64,000 bases of DNA from Podospora pseudoanserina (Eukaryota > Ascomycota > Sordariomycetes > Sordariales > Podosporaceae): positions 868,001 to 932,000 of the forward strand of contig NW_026946672.1 of the NCBI RefSeq assembly GCF_035222485.1. The letters run 5' to 3'. A model generated the notes under the pieces. It ran no database searches and was not told the DNA's origin. It saw only the letters and a program-made list of their open reading frames with translations. A program made the translations under genes and the position numbers. This document shows positions 34,020 to 46,566 of this stretch, one piece after another; the stretch's first letter is position 1, and each line of letters begins with the position of its first letter.

Positions 34020-37000
34020 TCACAGCCTTGTGTAATAACTCCCCAACGACTTCCCAATCAAATCCGTCTCAACAAACTGCTCCGCCTCATCCGCGCTCAG
34101 CTGCAGCTGAAACCTCTGCCTCAATGCCGCCGTGACCTGCGTGACGCCCGCTCCATAACAAGGCATCTTGCTCTCCCGCCCCATCATGCTGACCAGGTCG
34201 ATGATATTATCCGCTGATCGTCGAAGAGCTATTGCCCACATGTTAACATCACCTATTGTCACGATATCCCAATAGAAAACTCACCCTGAAAAGCCTGCTT
34301 GCAAAGCTTCTTAAAATCCTCATAATCAGGCGACCCAACACCCCCCAGCACATCCACATACTCATACGTAAACTTGAACGGCGCCGCCTCAAACCCAACC
34401 GACCCCGGCGAGTTCGACAGCATGAACCCAAAGTCGATGTGAATAATGTGCCCCTCGTTGTCAATCAGCACGTTCCCGTTGTGCCTGTCCTTGAGCTGGA
34501 GCACATAAGAAATAACGCTGTACGCCGCCAGCGATCTCTTGAAAGCGTCCACGCCAGCCTTGTACCCCTCGCTGTCAGGCTTGCCAAACACTTTCACGAA
34601 ATGGTCCTTGAGCGTGGCGATCCTCCTCCTTGGGTTCTGCCCCGACTCGATCGACGCCATCGTCAGGCTGCGCTTGATGGAGTGAAGGGATACGCCGTTG
34701 GCAATCGTCTCGATCAAGCCAGATGATTCTCCCGTCACCAGGATCCGCATGAGCTTCACCCACACCGGCACCCCAGCATCCACCCAGATCTTGTGGCAGA
34801 CTCGAATCAACTGGCACGCAAACGCCTCCTGCCTCAAGTCAGAGCCTGTCTTGATAATGACGCTCATAAGGTCCCAGTTCTTCATCCATCCGTACGGCGA
34901 AGACTTGCGGATCCGCTCCTTCTTCACCTCCCACGCCTCTCCAAAGACCGCCGCGCTGGGATCGTCACGGTCACCCTTGCGCTGAAGACCACCCGTCTTG
35001 ATGTCATTTTCCATCCTGTCAATACCGGCATTGGCGTTGATATTTGCTGGTTCAGGGCCGGCACTGCCTTCGTTTTCCATGTCTGTTGTTCCATTGGCGT
35101 TATGATTGCTGGCCGCAGCAGCGGAGCCCACCTCGCTCTTGGCTATGATGGTGTCAAACGTTGGTCCATGGCCGTCATCCAGATCAAAGCTCTGCTCCTC
35201 CAGACTCTGCATGCTTGCAATGATCTTGGCGCGGATGGCCGCTACTTCTTGTTTTGGACGCTTCCCGCTGGTTGCGTCCAGCTGGGCCAGCATCTGAGAT
35301 GCCGTTCGCATATGAATAGCCAGTGCCGAAAAGTCAGGCTGATCGACAGAGTTGTTTCGCGGGTTGCTGATAGTCAAAGTACGGCTTCTAGCCGGAGGAC
35401 TAGGTGACCCAGAGATACTAGTGTGGATAGAGTGTCGAGGCGTTGTCTTGTTGTCTACAGCCCCAGAAACAGCGATATTTGGGTTTCCAACCCGGAGCGA
35501 TTGAGTTCTTGGCAATGGCGGTACAGGGCCAAATAGATCGTCATCTGAGGGCTTGAGCATAGGCGAAGCCCCCAGATCTCCAGAAGCTGGCTCGAAAACG
35601 CTATCCACCACTGGCTCGGCCGGTGGTGTCCGGGAAACGGAAGGTATGCTAGGGGCATCAGATAAATCGAATATTCTTTTCCTCGTCCCCTGCTCGGCCA
35701 GTAGAGTCGTAAGCAGCCTCTGGTTATCCTGGGTGTCAGGATCAAAGGTAAAATCGTCCCTCAGAATTTCCACCATGAGTAGATACGGCACTTTTTCAGC
35801 ACTGTTAAGAACTGTTGCCTCGGCCGGGTTCAACCGGACTATTCTGTGGTGGCGGCTTTTCGATGGTGAGCCGTCTACTAGAGTAGGCGGGCACAACACT
35901 GGGATATCGACCTCGGCAGGCAAGTCCCTGGCGATCAAGGCAAGCTCGGCGCGCAGAGCACTCAGACGAGCCGGCTTAGGCACAATCACCAAGCGGTTCG
36001 AGATATCCTCCAATGCTGTCAGGAAAGCTGTCTGGCAGCGAAAGTAGTTTTGTCTCAAGAGCCGTATTTTTTGCTCATTGGTCATCTCAGCTTGGTTCAG
36101 CATGGTCTTGACGCTGTGCGAATGTTTCCTAGACATGTCGTGCGGCCGTAGGCCAGCTGTCAGGGGAGTGGTGGGTCTGGTAACGATACGAGGTCGAGAA
36201 TCAGGTAGCGGTAAGGATGCCGAGCTGATGCGTGCTTCAAGGCTGAGATTTTCCAGACTTTCGACTGGAGCAGGCCGGCTTGGTTCTGGCAATGGTGCCT
36301 CCGCTACGCTCCCAGACGTACCGGGTCTTGACGGTTTGGTCCTGTGTTTTTTGGGCGAGTTGTTCTGGGAAGTGGGCTGAACCTTGACGTCTGGGGCGCT
36401 TGCTATGCGACTCTCCTTTGCGCGTTTGGACCTGCTACTCCCGGCCGTCACAGTATGTGCTCTAGCAGGCACATTCTTATTCTTAGTCTGAGGAGCAGCG
36501 GCGACTGGCTCGGCGATGCTTTCGATAACAGGGCGTGGTCTTCTCGCTTGCGCAACAGCAAGGGGTCCCGCCCAGCCAGGCAACATGGGCAAAGCAATGC
36601 TCGCCAACACGAAGCTCCCCAAGACAGTCACCGGCAGTGCATTTTCCACAATCTTTTCCTGTCTCCTAACGTCTGATACCCCAAACACTATGTGTTGCAC
36701 CTTGTTGTAGACTCGGCGGCAAGTACTGAAAGCCTCGGTTTGAGGATTCGACGAGAGGTCATGGAGGTAAGTTTGAAACAACCAAAAGGTCTAGCCACGA
36801 TGGTCAGTATACCGAGGTTTGCGGTGCATATGCTGAACCAAAGAAACGAACCAGGAGCGCTGCTGTCACCGACTCCTCGCATAGGTCCAGGAGGAATTCC
36901 TCCAGAGCCATGGACTCATTGTCGACGCTTATAATAAGATGGCACAGTTGCGGCAGGAAGAACTCGATGTCCTCGTAGGGAAATTGGCGAAGCTTGTTGC

Positions 37001-37214
37001 ACAGCACATAGTGAATGCCTATGTGGTCGGCATATCGTCTGCAGAGGTGGGAGGCAAGCGGTCAGCGGTCCGTGGCTTTTTTGTATTTGTAACAGCTGTC
37101 CTGTCCTATGCGCTGGACGCTAGGAGTAACATACGAGAGGTACGACACCGAGAGGAAAGGATTCTGGTTAAAGACATCGCTCTCGAGGAACCGCTGAAGC
37201 AAGTCCCAAGACAT
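34020..37214 (-). CDS. PIK1: Phosphatidylinositol 4-kinase Pik1
   Basis: Exons in transcription order are 37135-37214, 36852-37038, 34285-36790 and 34020-34228, giving 993 residues. Pik1 makes phosphatidylinositol 4-phosphate at the Golgi and in the nucleus and is essential for secretion in yeast. The N-terminus starts MSWDLLQRFLESDVFNQNPF and carries the lipid-kinase-unique helical domain (about 1-120), where the partner Frq1/NCS-1 binds nearby. A long Ser/Pro-rich linker covers about 150-640. The kinase domain near 680-990 shows the ATP-binding lysine (MSVIIKTGSDLRQE), the catalytic loop DRHNGNVLID near 860, and the activation motif HIDFGFML. The end ALRRSADNIIDLVSMMG...GSYYTRL is supplied by the last exon. 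All junctions are GT-AG and in frame. Confidence 0.95.
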
Positions 37215-37971
37215 TGGTTGATTGGTGTGCGTGTGGTAGGTAAGGATGTTTGCGAAGGACCGGTTCACGCGTTTACGGCGCGGGGGACGAACAGCGGGCA
37301 GCGGGCAGCGGGCCTGGCACTCGGGCAACACGGGGAAACGGGGCGGCGGGCACTCGGTTCGGTGGCAGAGGACGAGACGAGATCAGACGGCGGGGAGACA
37401 GCATGCTCTGCTCTCGCTCAGTTAGAGTCGGGGTTTGACGTCACGTTGGGATAGAGGTATCAGTTGTAGCATGGCTGCCACACAAAAGAATAGGTAGCTA
37501 ACTTGGCAAAAGATGGAGATGTCGGTGATGTCGAAGCTTTCCGACACGACGCTGAGGACAACCGATCCAAAAGCTCCATTTGGCCAATTCCAGGGGCTCC
37601 AGGGAGCTGCCCCACCTGCCGACGCTCCGGCTCGGCATTTTCCCTGCACCTTCTTTATACGGAGGCTCAACCTTCCCGATGAAGACGGGAGTCGAAAACA
37701 TATAAAGGCTTTCCCGGCCGTTCTAAAACTATAAAACCGGGAGCATGGTTTCTATGAAATTTTCTTCTCATTTAGTCTGGTTACTGCCTCCCTGAACACA
37801 TCCACTATCGACAACCCCAACCCTAACTTTCAATACTCTGTCTCTTACAACAATCTATCTACGTCTACGTCACTGCTTCTCAAGGGGTGGGATCCATGGC
37901 TCGGCCTCTGCCGTATTCAACATTAACAGTTATTTACAATCATCCTTATATACAACAAATACGTCAATGTA
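37215..37971. other. Promoter of PIK1 and 3' region of the transporter
   Basis: The part at 37260-37440 is very G-rich with repeated GGGCAGC units. The rest holds presumed untranslated sequence. No gene is supported. Confidence 0.45.
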
Positions 37972-40064
37972 TCACCACACCGACTGCCTCCTCGGACGTT
38001 GCCATTGGCCTTGTCTTTTTCTCTTCTTTTTTGGTCTGACTCTCTGTAATAACTGTTAGCTCATGTTCACTTCTCAAGCAGTCCAGCCTCAAGCAACTCA
38101 CCTTGTACTTCACTCTCTCGCTACCATCAGGCATCTGGACAATCTCATGCTGGATATGGTATCCAAACGCGGGCAGCACCTTTGCCCAAATCAGCCAGTA
38201 TGCCGTCCCGATCGCCAACAGACTCGTACCCAACGTGGGTACGACGTAGTACGGCAATCTCTCCGTCGTAAACACCTGGTTCGGAATGAACGTCGCCGCC
38301 TGCACAAACAGCAACGACACCGTCCAGAAAATCGTCAACAAGGGCGAGCTCCGGAAGGTAGTCCTCTGCTCCGCCCACCGCTCCGAGGGCGTAAAGTTCA
38401 GGTACACCAGCCCAACAGCAAGAAGGATCTTGATCCAGTTCGAGCTGTACACGAAGACGTTGGTGACAAAGGTGTACACGTCTGACGTCTGCGAGGCAAG
38501 GATGAAGACTGTTGTCACAATCCAGTGGAGAAAGATGGCACCGGATGGAGCATTGAACGGCCAGTCACTCGCCCAGAACCGTGACCATGGCAAGACACCC
38601 TCCTTGGCCAACTCCTGCTTCACACGAGGCATGGCGAACGACTGGGCAAACACGTTGCCCAGCGAGGAAAACCCGATAAACAACGGCAAAACCCTCTGAA
38701 CGAAGACGCTCTTCCCCCAGACGTTCTCGAAAAACTGAGCAGCAACTACCACTCTCGAATTGGCCATCTGATCTTTCGTCATGGCAGAAAACTGATTCAA
38801 CCGTGTTAGTCCCCCTTTTTGATAAAAAACAAACCAACAGGGAAATACTCACATAAGCAATATTCGCCAACACATACAACACCGTAACGATACTAATCGC
38901 AATGGGCGCCGCTCTCCTCAACGTGGTCGGTGCATTCCTCACCTCGGTCAACACATAGTTTGCATTCTCCCACCCTCCATACGAGTATAGCACCTGCAAC
39001 AGGCCCAACGCATACCCCGCCGCTGTCTGCGCCATTGGCGGACCAGTATCCAGCGTCCTCGCATTCGCAGTTTCCATTTCCGGGCCATTGAAACTCGAAA
39101 AGTTACTCGGCTCCGGCCTCGGACTGGCCGTCTTTCCCGCCAATGCCGCAAAACCAGTGCAGACTAACAGACTCAGCAACACTAACTTGAAGGCCCCCAA
39201 CCCGTTGCTGAGCCAGATACCCCATCTCGGGGCAAAAGCGTGGATGAGACAGACGACCGTGATGGCTGCAACGGCGATGCCTCGGGTGAGCCATTGGCGC
39301 TCGTCTTCGGGGTCGTTGATGTTGGGCTGGAGCTGCTGGCTTCGGAGGTATTCCTCATTGCCGCTGCTGCCTTTGGCGGCGCGGAGAAGGTAGGAGCTGA
39401 AGGAGATCGAGTTGGCGGTGGAGATGGCGAAGAAGACGAACTGCACGGCGAAGATGCAGGTTGCCAAGTATCTTGGCCGTTGGTAGACGCGCTCGAGGTA
39501 GACTTTTTCGCCGCCGGAGCGGGGGAGGGCGGTGCCGTATTCTAGGTAGACGAAGAGGCTGGGTTATAGAGGGGTTAGTATTTGACTGCTGAGAGGAGAG
39601 GTAAGTGAGCTTTAGTGGTGTTTGATCATACCCGCTATAAAACATGTCAGTCATCGTCACAAAAAGGGGATCTATAAGAGGGCAGGCAGTACACACCAAA
39701 AAGTCATAATACCCCCCAGCACCCAAAACAGCAACGTCATGCCCACGCTGTTGATACTGAGAATGATACTACTTGGCGTGCTGAAGATGCCGGCGCCCAC
39801 CACCCGGTTGATGATTAGGAAAGCGGTCGACCATGTCCCTAGCTTGCGTTCTTCTGGGTAAACGAAGTCGTGGTAATCATCGGAGGAATTGTCGTCGTTG
39901 GGACCACCGCGACTGCCGCCGTGGCCGTTTCCACCGGGGGAGGAGAGGCCATTGCTGTAGATTGTGCCGCGGTAGGTGTCTAATTCGAGACCGTTGGGGG
40001 ATTGGGAGCCGTCGATTCGGTCTTTGGAGGTGATGGGCTGGGTGAAGATCTCTGGTTCTTGCAT
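37972..40064 (-). CDS. Methionine-permease-type amino-acid transporter (MUP1 family)
   Basis: Exons in transcription order are 39697-40064, 39632-39634, 38853-39558, 38102-38791 and 37972-38043, giving 612 residues. It is an APC-superfamily, LAT-like plasma-membrane transporter related to yeast high-affinity methionine permeases. About twelve membrane segments are visible. The first carries the substrate-binding motif GAGIFSTPSS, and the family signature ALPRSGGEKVYLE follows TM2. The hydrophilic N-terminus (about 70 residues) is rich in Gly/Ser/Asp, as in endocytosis-regulated permeases. A three-base second exon is predicted, adding one Gly (FCGLFVYLE). The last intron (58 bases, 38044-38101) shifts frame: spliced, the protein ends in a strongly basic 23-residue tail; unspliced, it would end at 37964 with a different tail (SEEAVGVVIH). 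The start at 40064 is the first ATG in frame. Confidence 0.88.
39632..39634 (-). other. Predicted 3-base exon (microexon) in the transporter
   Basis: On the minus strand the bases CGG lie between an acceptor (TTTTATAG) and a donor (GTATGA). The upstream intron (39635-39696) has branch motif ACTGAC and the downstream intron (39559-39631) has TACTAAC, each well placed. Including CGG completes TGC-GGC, Cys-Gly, in the conserved FCGL segment. Skipping it also stays in frame but loses the Gly. Confidence 0.65.
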
Positions 40065-42515
40065 TGTGGTTGGACTGGCTGAATTCCTCACCACACACCG
40101 AGTGGTGATGTGGAAGGGAAAGGGGCTGAGCTGAGCCGAGCTGCTGGGGGATTAAGATTGGTGATAAGATTGGGGTGCGAGTAGTGCTCGGTGAACGAGT
40201 TGATATATTCGGTAGCCTGCCTGGCCTCTCACTCACTCCCACGTAGGGTGAGTGGTGATGAGGCTGGGTGGTTTAGTGGTTGGAAATGTGGGTTGGGTGA
40301 ATCTGCCTGTGTGGTGGTGCTGTGTAGATATGAGCTGGGATCTGGGTCAAGTACACCGTGAGACAAGTGGGCTGAGACAGGTTGTGTCTATCGGCGCTTG
40401 TTTCTTTCTGCCTAGATCGCTAACAAAACTGACGTCAAGTTGCTGGTGTAGTTCGATCCGTCTCTTCTCAATCGAGTCCTCGGTCAAGCAACGAGCCTCA
40501 CTTTCAACATCCTCTGGCTGTGCTGTGGTGTGTGTGCCGGGTATCCGTACCCGCATTCAGTGGCGCGTCCTTCTTGCCCCGTCCTGCAGCAACAAAAGTA
40601 CAAGATGAGATAAGTCTTCAGTTCTTCAAATGGCGGTATCCAAAATGGAAATTATCTTGTCAAAATTCGCTGACAAGGCAGATTTTGTAACATTGAAAAG
40701 AAAGACAGGTCGTTGAAAGCGAAAATGAAAATATAGGGGAGAGAGAGAGAGAAGGCGAATTGATTGATGAGAGGTTCAGCTAGACTAAACCCAGCTCCCT
40801 GGTCATGCTCGAAATCCAGCCAAGCCAAGCCTTCCCGCCTGGCTGCGCTCCTCTTGTCGGTTTTTTATCACTATTATCATGCTTTTGGGTTGGGTTGGTT
40901 GCAGCAGAGGGGACCGCCAGCGAGACACAGCCAATGATGGACCCTTGTCGACAGTTTTTGGATTCTTACCTCTTGGGTGCTTGATGCGACGCTGGCCTTC
41001 CCACGAGATGCATGACTTTTTGGGAGTTTGTGGAAATGGAACCCAGAGGTTTGGGCCGTGCCGTGCTGGTGATCTGACAGGAGTGTGGAATTTGACCTTG
41101 ATTGCGGTGATAAGGTGAGTTTTGGAATTTGATGTTTTGTCAATGAGTGAGTGTGAATGGATTTCATTCAAAACTCCCAAGTGTAATTACAGCCGCTGCT
41201 AGACCCCTACTGAAACATCCCAACGGCGTCCAAGCACGCTCGGGTCATCTCTCCCCGCCTCTCATCTCAGCTCCAGCCTTATCTTCAACTTGCTCCTTTT
41301 TTCAAAATATATTATCTTCAGTGTACATATAAAAATCCCATGTCTCATGAAACAATCCATTCTTCCATCCCGGAAAATCAGTACCATTATTTGTGCCCCT
41401 CCACGCCACCATGCCATCTCAAAACTCACCTCACCTCGACAGGGCCACCACATGGCTCGCTTAACATTTTCTTATTATTCGTCCCCTCCTCCCCAGCTGT
41501 TCAGATTGATCGGCGCGCGCCTCCTCGCGGTGGTGCTCCTCGCCCATAGTGGGGCCGCAGGAAAGAACCAGTAACCAGGAACCCAACAACGCTGGTGGCC
41601 TGAGACAAAACTCATATCATCAAGCACAAGCACGTAGACGAAATTCATGAACTTCTGGATTTGGGCCAGGATCATGATTGACCAGAACTGCTGGTCAAAG
41701 AAGTTCCAGGCTGTGGAACGTCGGGTTATTGAAGAGGAAAGAAACACTTGCTACCGTCGGGCGGGCAGGCGGGGCGCTCCCGGGCGGGACACTCGCCCGT
41801 AATCAGCCAGTTCAAAATCTGGGGAAGAACCCTTGCCCCGCTTTTCTCCTCTCACAGGCTTTTCGGCTGGTGTTGGTTTTGTTGACCGAGGAGTTTGAAA
41901 TACTGCAGAACACCGCCTCCTCTTGTGGAAGTCGGTAACTGAGTTTGGTAAAGCTTTGATCTATCGTTCAGGTTTTGTGTAGGATTTCTTGACTTAGGTT
42001 TGGATATTTCCTGGAGTGCTGGGACGGAAAAGGCTGTGCCGCTTTTGCCTTTGACGGTGATTTTCGTCGGGGGTTGTTGATGGGTAGGAGTTTTCGTCCC
42101 ATGTGCAAAGATATTAGCAGGATCGCTATTGTTATTGCTCCTGGAAGCTGCTCCCATCGTTCGACTTGCTTCGGCTTGTACCCGAACGTTCACACAGACA
42201 TTGCTCCCGCCTGTAGTTATACACCTGAATCTTAGATCTCATAGGTAAATTGCAAAAAATGGTATAGTATGTTATGGTATCGTACCCCAACCTGACCTTA
42301 TGAACCCCCGTCCCATCTGTCCCTATACAAGATAAGAAAAAATCCATCGCTATCTCTCGTCCAATGTATATATACCATCCCCTTGGATAGGCCGACTCTG
42401 TTCATAATATATGACGTTTCACATGATGTATGTTCCTTCCGTCTCTCTGCTGCTTTGTACCTCACCGTGTTCATATACCCCCCCACGCTCGGACGATTTG
42501 TTGCCCCAAATCACA
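40065..42515. other. 2.4 kb upstream region of the transporter
   Basis: It runs from the transporter start back to the 3' end of the next minus-strand gene. A short GA-repeat occurs near 40740. No frame on either strand has support. The length suggests a complex promoter for a nutrient-regulated permease. Confidence 0.45.
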
Positions 42516-45219
42516 TCACCAAAACAACTCCCTGGCTTGTCGCCCGTGTAAACCACCCGTGCTCGTCATCTCTTCTTGTATTTGTTCTAATCGCTGGCGT
42601 TCTCGTCGCCGTTGGTGAAGGACTTCTTTCCATTTTTGGACAAAGTTGTCTTGACCTGCGTGCTCTCTTGTTAGTATTCGTCGCCAGAAAGTGAGAAGGG
42701 ACAAGAGACGTACTTGGCGAGTTCTCAAACTCAATCTCAAAAGTCTTGTACAAATCGTACTTTTCCACGTCTTCCTCCCCTTGTTGACCATGGATGTCTA
42801 ATCCAGCAGGCTCGGAACCTATGCCTTTTTCCATATGTGCTGTTTATTGTCAACTTCATTGCCTTGCATTTCCAGACGAAAGAGGATAGGCATACCTTTC
42901 ACCCCCGGCCACCGTGACACCCTCCTTGTAAACGGCCCCGGCCCCTTTCTTGGTTTCAACTTCACAATCGTCTGCCCTTCCAGCTTAATATCCAAATCAT
43001 CGGTGACTAATTCCCCAATCAGTCAGCACAACCACCCCAAATTTCGTCCGAGCACAAACAGCAAACTTACTAAACAAAGTGATGTACTCCCCCGAACGTC
43101 CCAAATAAACCATCAGCCTTGAACTGCTGGCTACCAATCTCTCCCTCAACGGTCCACTTAACGCCGTCCCAGCTGTTACAAAACTAGCCACTTCTGCTGA
43201 TGGCCCCCCGCCACTTCTCCTTCCACCTTCGTTACTCTCGTGCCAGATCTGCAGCCTAACCCCAGAGTACTTCTCTATCTCCCTCGACCCGCTTTTGTTT
43301 AGCGTGACCAACTTAACACTTTGGATATCAAGCACCACCTTCTGACTTGTCAGGCGAGCCTGAAAGTCGAATAACGCCGCCGGTTTGTCAAACTGATATA
43401 TCCCGCTTGGTCTTCCTGTTCCTGCCTGCGAAGAAGATGACATATACCCGCTTCCCGGGCCCTGTTCTGATTCCCTATCGCGGATGTAGACCACGTTTGG
43501 GAGTCGTTGATCATAGGCATATGCTGGGACGAGTTGGGCATTGATGGATTTCACTGTTGGTTCTTAGTCAGTATCTTCCGTCTGAACTACTGCCGGAAGA
43601 GGGGGGCACAAACTCCAATATGTTTCTGACTCTTTTGGCGCTTTACAGTGGAACCGAAGGTCGTTGGTCAAGTTATTTCTAAAGACCTTCAAGACGCCCT
43701 CCTGCCATATTGGGTTGGTGAGAGAATGGGCGGATCTGACCGGGCTGTTTCCACTTTATTAGCTTACTGGACACCTCATGTTTCGTTTGGCGGTTGGAGA
43801 AGCATACCCATCAAACACCAGGTCCTCCCCTGGCAGCACATTGTCCCTCCCCGTGCTCCCCCCATCGCTCGACATCATCGACGGGGCCATTCCAGGGGTT
43901 CCCGCTACATCGGTAGTGCTCTGCATCGGGTGCATCACCACCACCGGCGTCAAGGTGTCATATTCCCCTCCCCCGCCATATTCCTGCGTTGGTGTTGCCC
44001 CAAAACTAGCGTAACTCGGCTGTCTTGCCACAACAGACGGTGATGCTACGTAATCCGATGTAGGCACATGGTGATACAGCGGCGGGTAGTGATGGTGTCC
44101 TCGAATCCCTGGTCCGTTGTAAAACTCCTTCTCTACTTCTGAGGGCGATGGCGTCGGGGGTGATAGAGGGTCTGATATCCTTCGTGGATGCGGGTGAGAC
44201 TGGTTGTAATATTGGTGGAGATAGTTCGAGTTGGAGGACGAGTAGGAAGATGACGTAGGCAGTGTTGCCAGAGTTGGTGAGAGTGATGACGCTGATGGGC
44301 TGCTCGATACTATTGGTATTGACTCCCCTAGGAGTGATGGTAGGCCAGTCGTCGTCGGCGGCAGTTGGCGGGAGGCGTTGACTGCTTGTTGCGTATAGCC
44401 GACGTAATCGGGGCTGGTCCAGCGTGTCTGATGTGGGTTCCCACTCCCAGACGACACGGATGACATGCGAGCATGGTGGGCATGTTGGCTTGAAGGCTCC
44501 AGGTACTGCTGTGGTGACGACGGTGGGTGCTGCTGTGTTTGCGATATGGAACCCCTGGGTGAAGCCGTTGCACTTCGCGGGGTTGCCGGCGCCACTCCAG
44601 GGACGCCCATGTAGGGATCCGTCAAGGCTTCGGCCGCTTGCACCCCGCCATCTGACTGTCCGTACAAAGGGTTGACCCCAAAATGGTTGCTGCCGACGCT
44701 GAGCTGGGCCATCATCGTGCTGGCTTCATGAATCGGGCTCTGGGGCGGTGGTGGTTGTGGTTGTGGTGGTGGTGGGTTATGCCTTCGAGGGGAGGAATGC
44801 GAATGCGAGTTGGCATTCGACGGCGACCTCCCCCATGTCGCAAATGTCTTAAAGGAGAGTGAGCTCGAAAGAGAACTGGCAACCGGCGGCGCGCGGCTTG
44901 CTATCGGCGGCGTCCTCGCAGTCGGAGCGGCTTGATAACTTGGGGGACTGGCAGACGGAGGTGGTGTAAAAGGGGCCGAAGCGGAAGCAGACGCTGGGCT
45001 GGGGAGTTGTCCTGGTGCGGGATCGGGAAGCTCTTCTAACCGGTAGCGGCGGCCGTTTGGTGCAATGATGATGTTGCGATCAACAAACTGTAGGGTTGCG
45101 TCGATGGCCGCGCGATCAAAACCGCTGTTGAAGAGGTCCGAGAAAGGCGTTGTAGCCTCGTTGTCCACGGGGGGAAGAAGGCTGGGGGCCGCTGTGTTAC
45201 GGCCCTGGGCTGGCATCAT
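42516..45219 (-). CDS. Unrecognised 803-residue protein, six exons
   Basis: Exons in transcription order are 43808-45219, 43614-43744, 43071-43553, 42896-43006, 42714-42839 and 42516-42664, giving 803 residues. I do not recognise a named family. A short N-terminal motif (FDRAAIDATLQFVDRNIIIA; NGRRYRLEELPDP) precedes about 400 disordered Ser/Pro/His/Tyr-rich residues. The C-terminal half looks folded and conserved: VLKVFRNNLTNDLRFHCK, KESETYWMKSINAQLVPAYA, RLPNVVYIRDRE, FQARLTSQKVVLDIQSVKLV, then KYDLYKTFEIEFENSP and a charged helical tail. The beta-rich pattern suggests a binding domain rather than an enzyme. Every junction restores the frame with GT-AG ends; the last acceptor is the less usual AAGAG. 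The gene is probably a real, fungus-specific protein of unknown role. Confidence 0.8.
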
Positions 45220-46566
45220 GGACGTGGATGACGCCGCGCAAGCCCCATTCGTTCTACCTGCCCTTCAACCTGCCATGGCCGTGTCGCTAGGACTGTTGTA
45301 AGACGGCGGTGATCGACACGTCGCATATGTGTTGTGCCTCTTCAGGTGTCGGTTTCTGCTCAGCCAACACGGCAGCGGTAGCGGGCATAGGCACTGCTAG
45401 CCGGCAACGGTCAAAAGCGCACTAAGATAAGAAGAGACAGGGACAAGCGAAGCAGCTTTGGGGAAGACAGGGGCAGTGACGGGGAAGTGGGAGGGAAGGC
45501 AAAGGAAACGCGCGCGGGGGCGGGCATGGCCAACCCTCTTGGAAAGCGAAAAGCCGAGAAATTTCACTGGGTGCTCATGCCGATGGATGCTGCTTCCTCT
45601 CAGCTCAGCTCTATGCACCGGTCAAGTTGGAGGTGACGAGATGCTGCAACCAGGCAGCGCCACCCGTCTTTATTGGGCATTGGGCAAACACAACCTCACA
45701 GTATTGCTTCGTTAGCACCAAGCAGCAAAGTGTCGGGGACCAGGGGTCAAAAAGTGGTCTCGGTAAGGCTGAATGCCCACCTGTCGATCCGGCTCACGAG
45801 GACGGGCTTCCCGTTGTCACCTACCTATCGGCATCAGTCATGGTAGGTGTTGTAGTTACAGGCATAGTTGCGAGTACATAGTTGCAAAGTGTAGGGGGGT
45901 TCCACTAGGGGCAGACTCCGGTTATCGGGAATGGCCGTAGTGTAGCAGATGCGGCCTAATGTCTAGCCGTTTGCATTTTTGAAGGTTAGGTGGGCGACTG
46001 GTACCCATTGTGAAATCTAGAAGGGTCCAACCCGGCACGTACTGAGGCGCCCTATCTGCAAGAGTGCCGAACCCACATACGAATGAGTTGGACGAAATGG
46101 TAGGTAGGTGGTGTGCTGCGTTATCTTGGACCCGACGCCCCGGCTTATCCCGTTGCCCATCAGTAACAAGCCAGAGCAGTTCTCCGTCTCTGCCGCAGAC
46201 CGACATCTCCGGTCATCACCCACGATACTCGGTACAAAACACAATGCTTGCTTCATATAAACACAAAATCTAACGCGTCCCCAGTGCCATGCTCGTGTAG
46301 CCTCAACTGGCATTGCCAGGTCAGAATACTCCGCTCCATCCCATGAAAACAAGTGCCATCCATCTCTTTCAGACCGAGATCCTCTTTGATGCTAAAGCAC
46401 AAACACCGGTATATCAATGCTCCTCTGAGAAATAGCAATAGTTTGCTCCCGCTTGTCCCAAACACGCCGCCCATCCCTGGTCCATTTCCCCGTAACGCCT
46501 GCTTTCCCGTCCTTGGTTTGCAACCAGTCATTATAAGTCTTGTATCGCCGATTCAAGACCGTGAGC
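45220..46566. other. Upstream region of the 803-residue gene
   Basis: It also contains the 3' end of the NC2-alpha gene. No coding frame or repeat is supported in these 1.35 kb. Confidence 0.45.
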
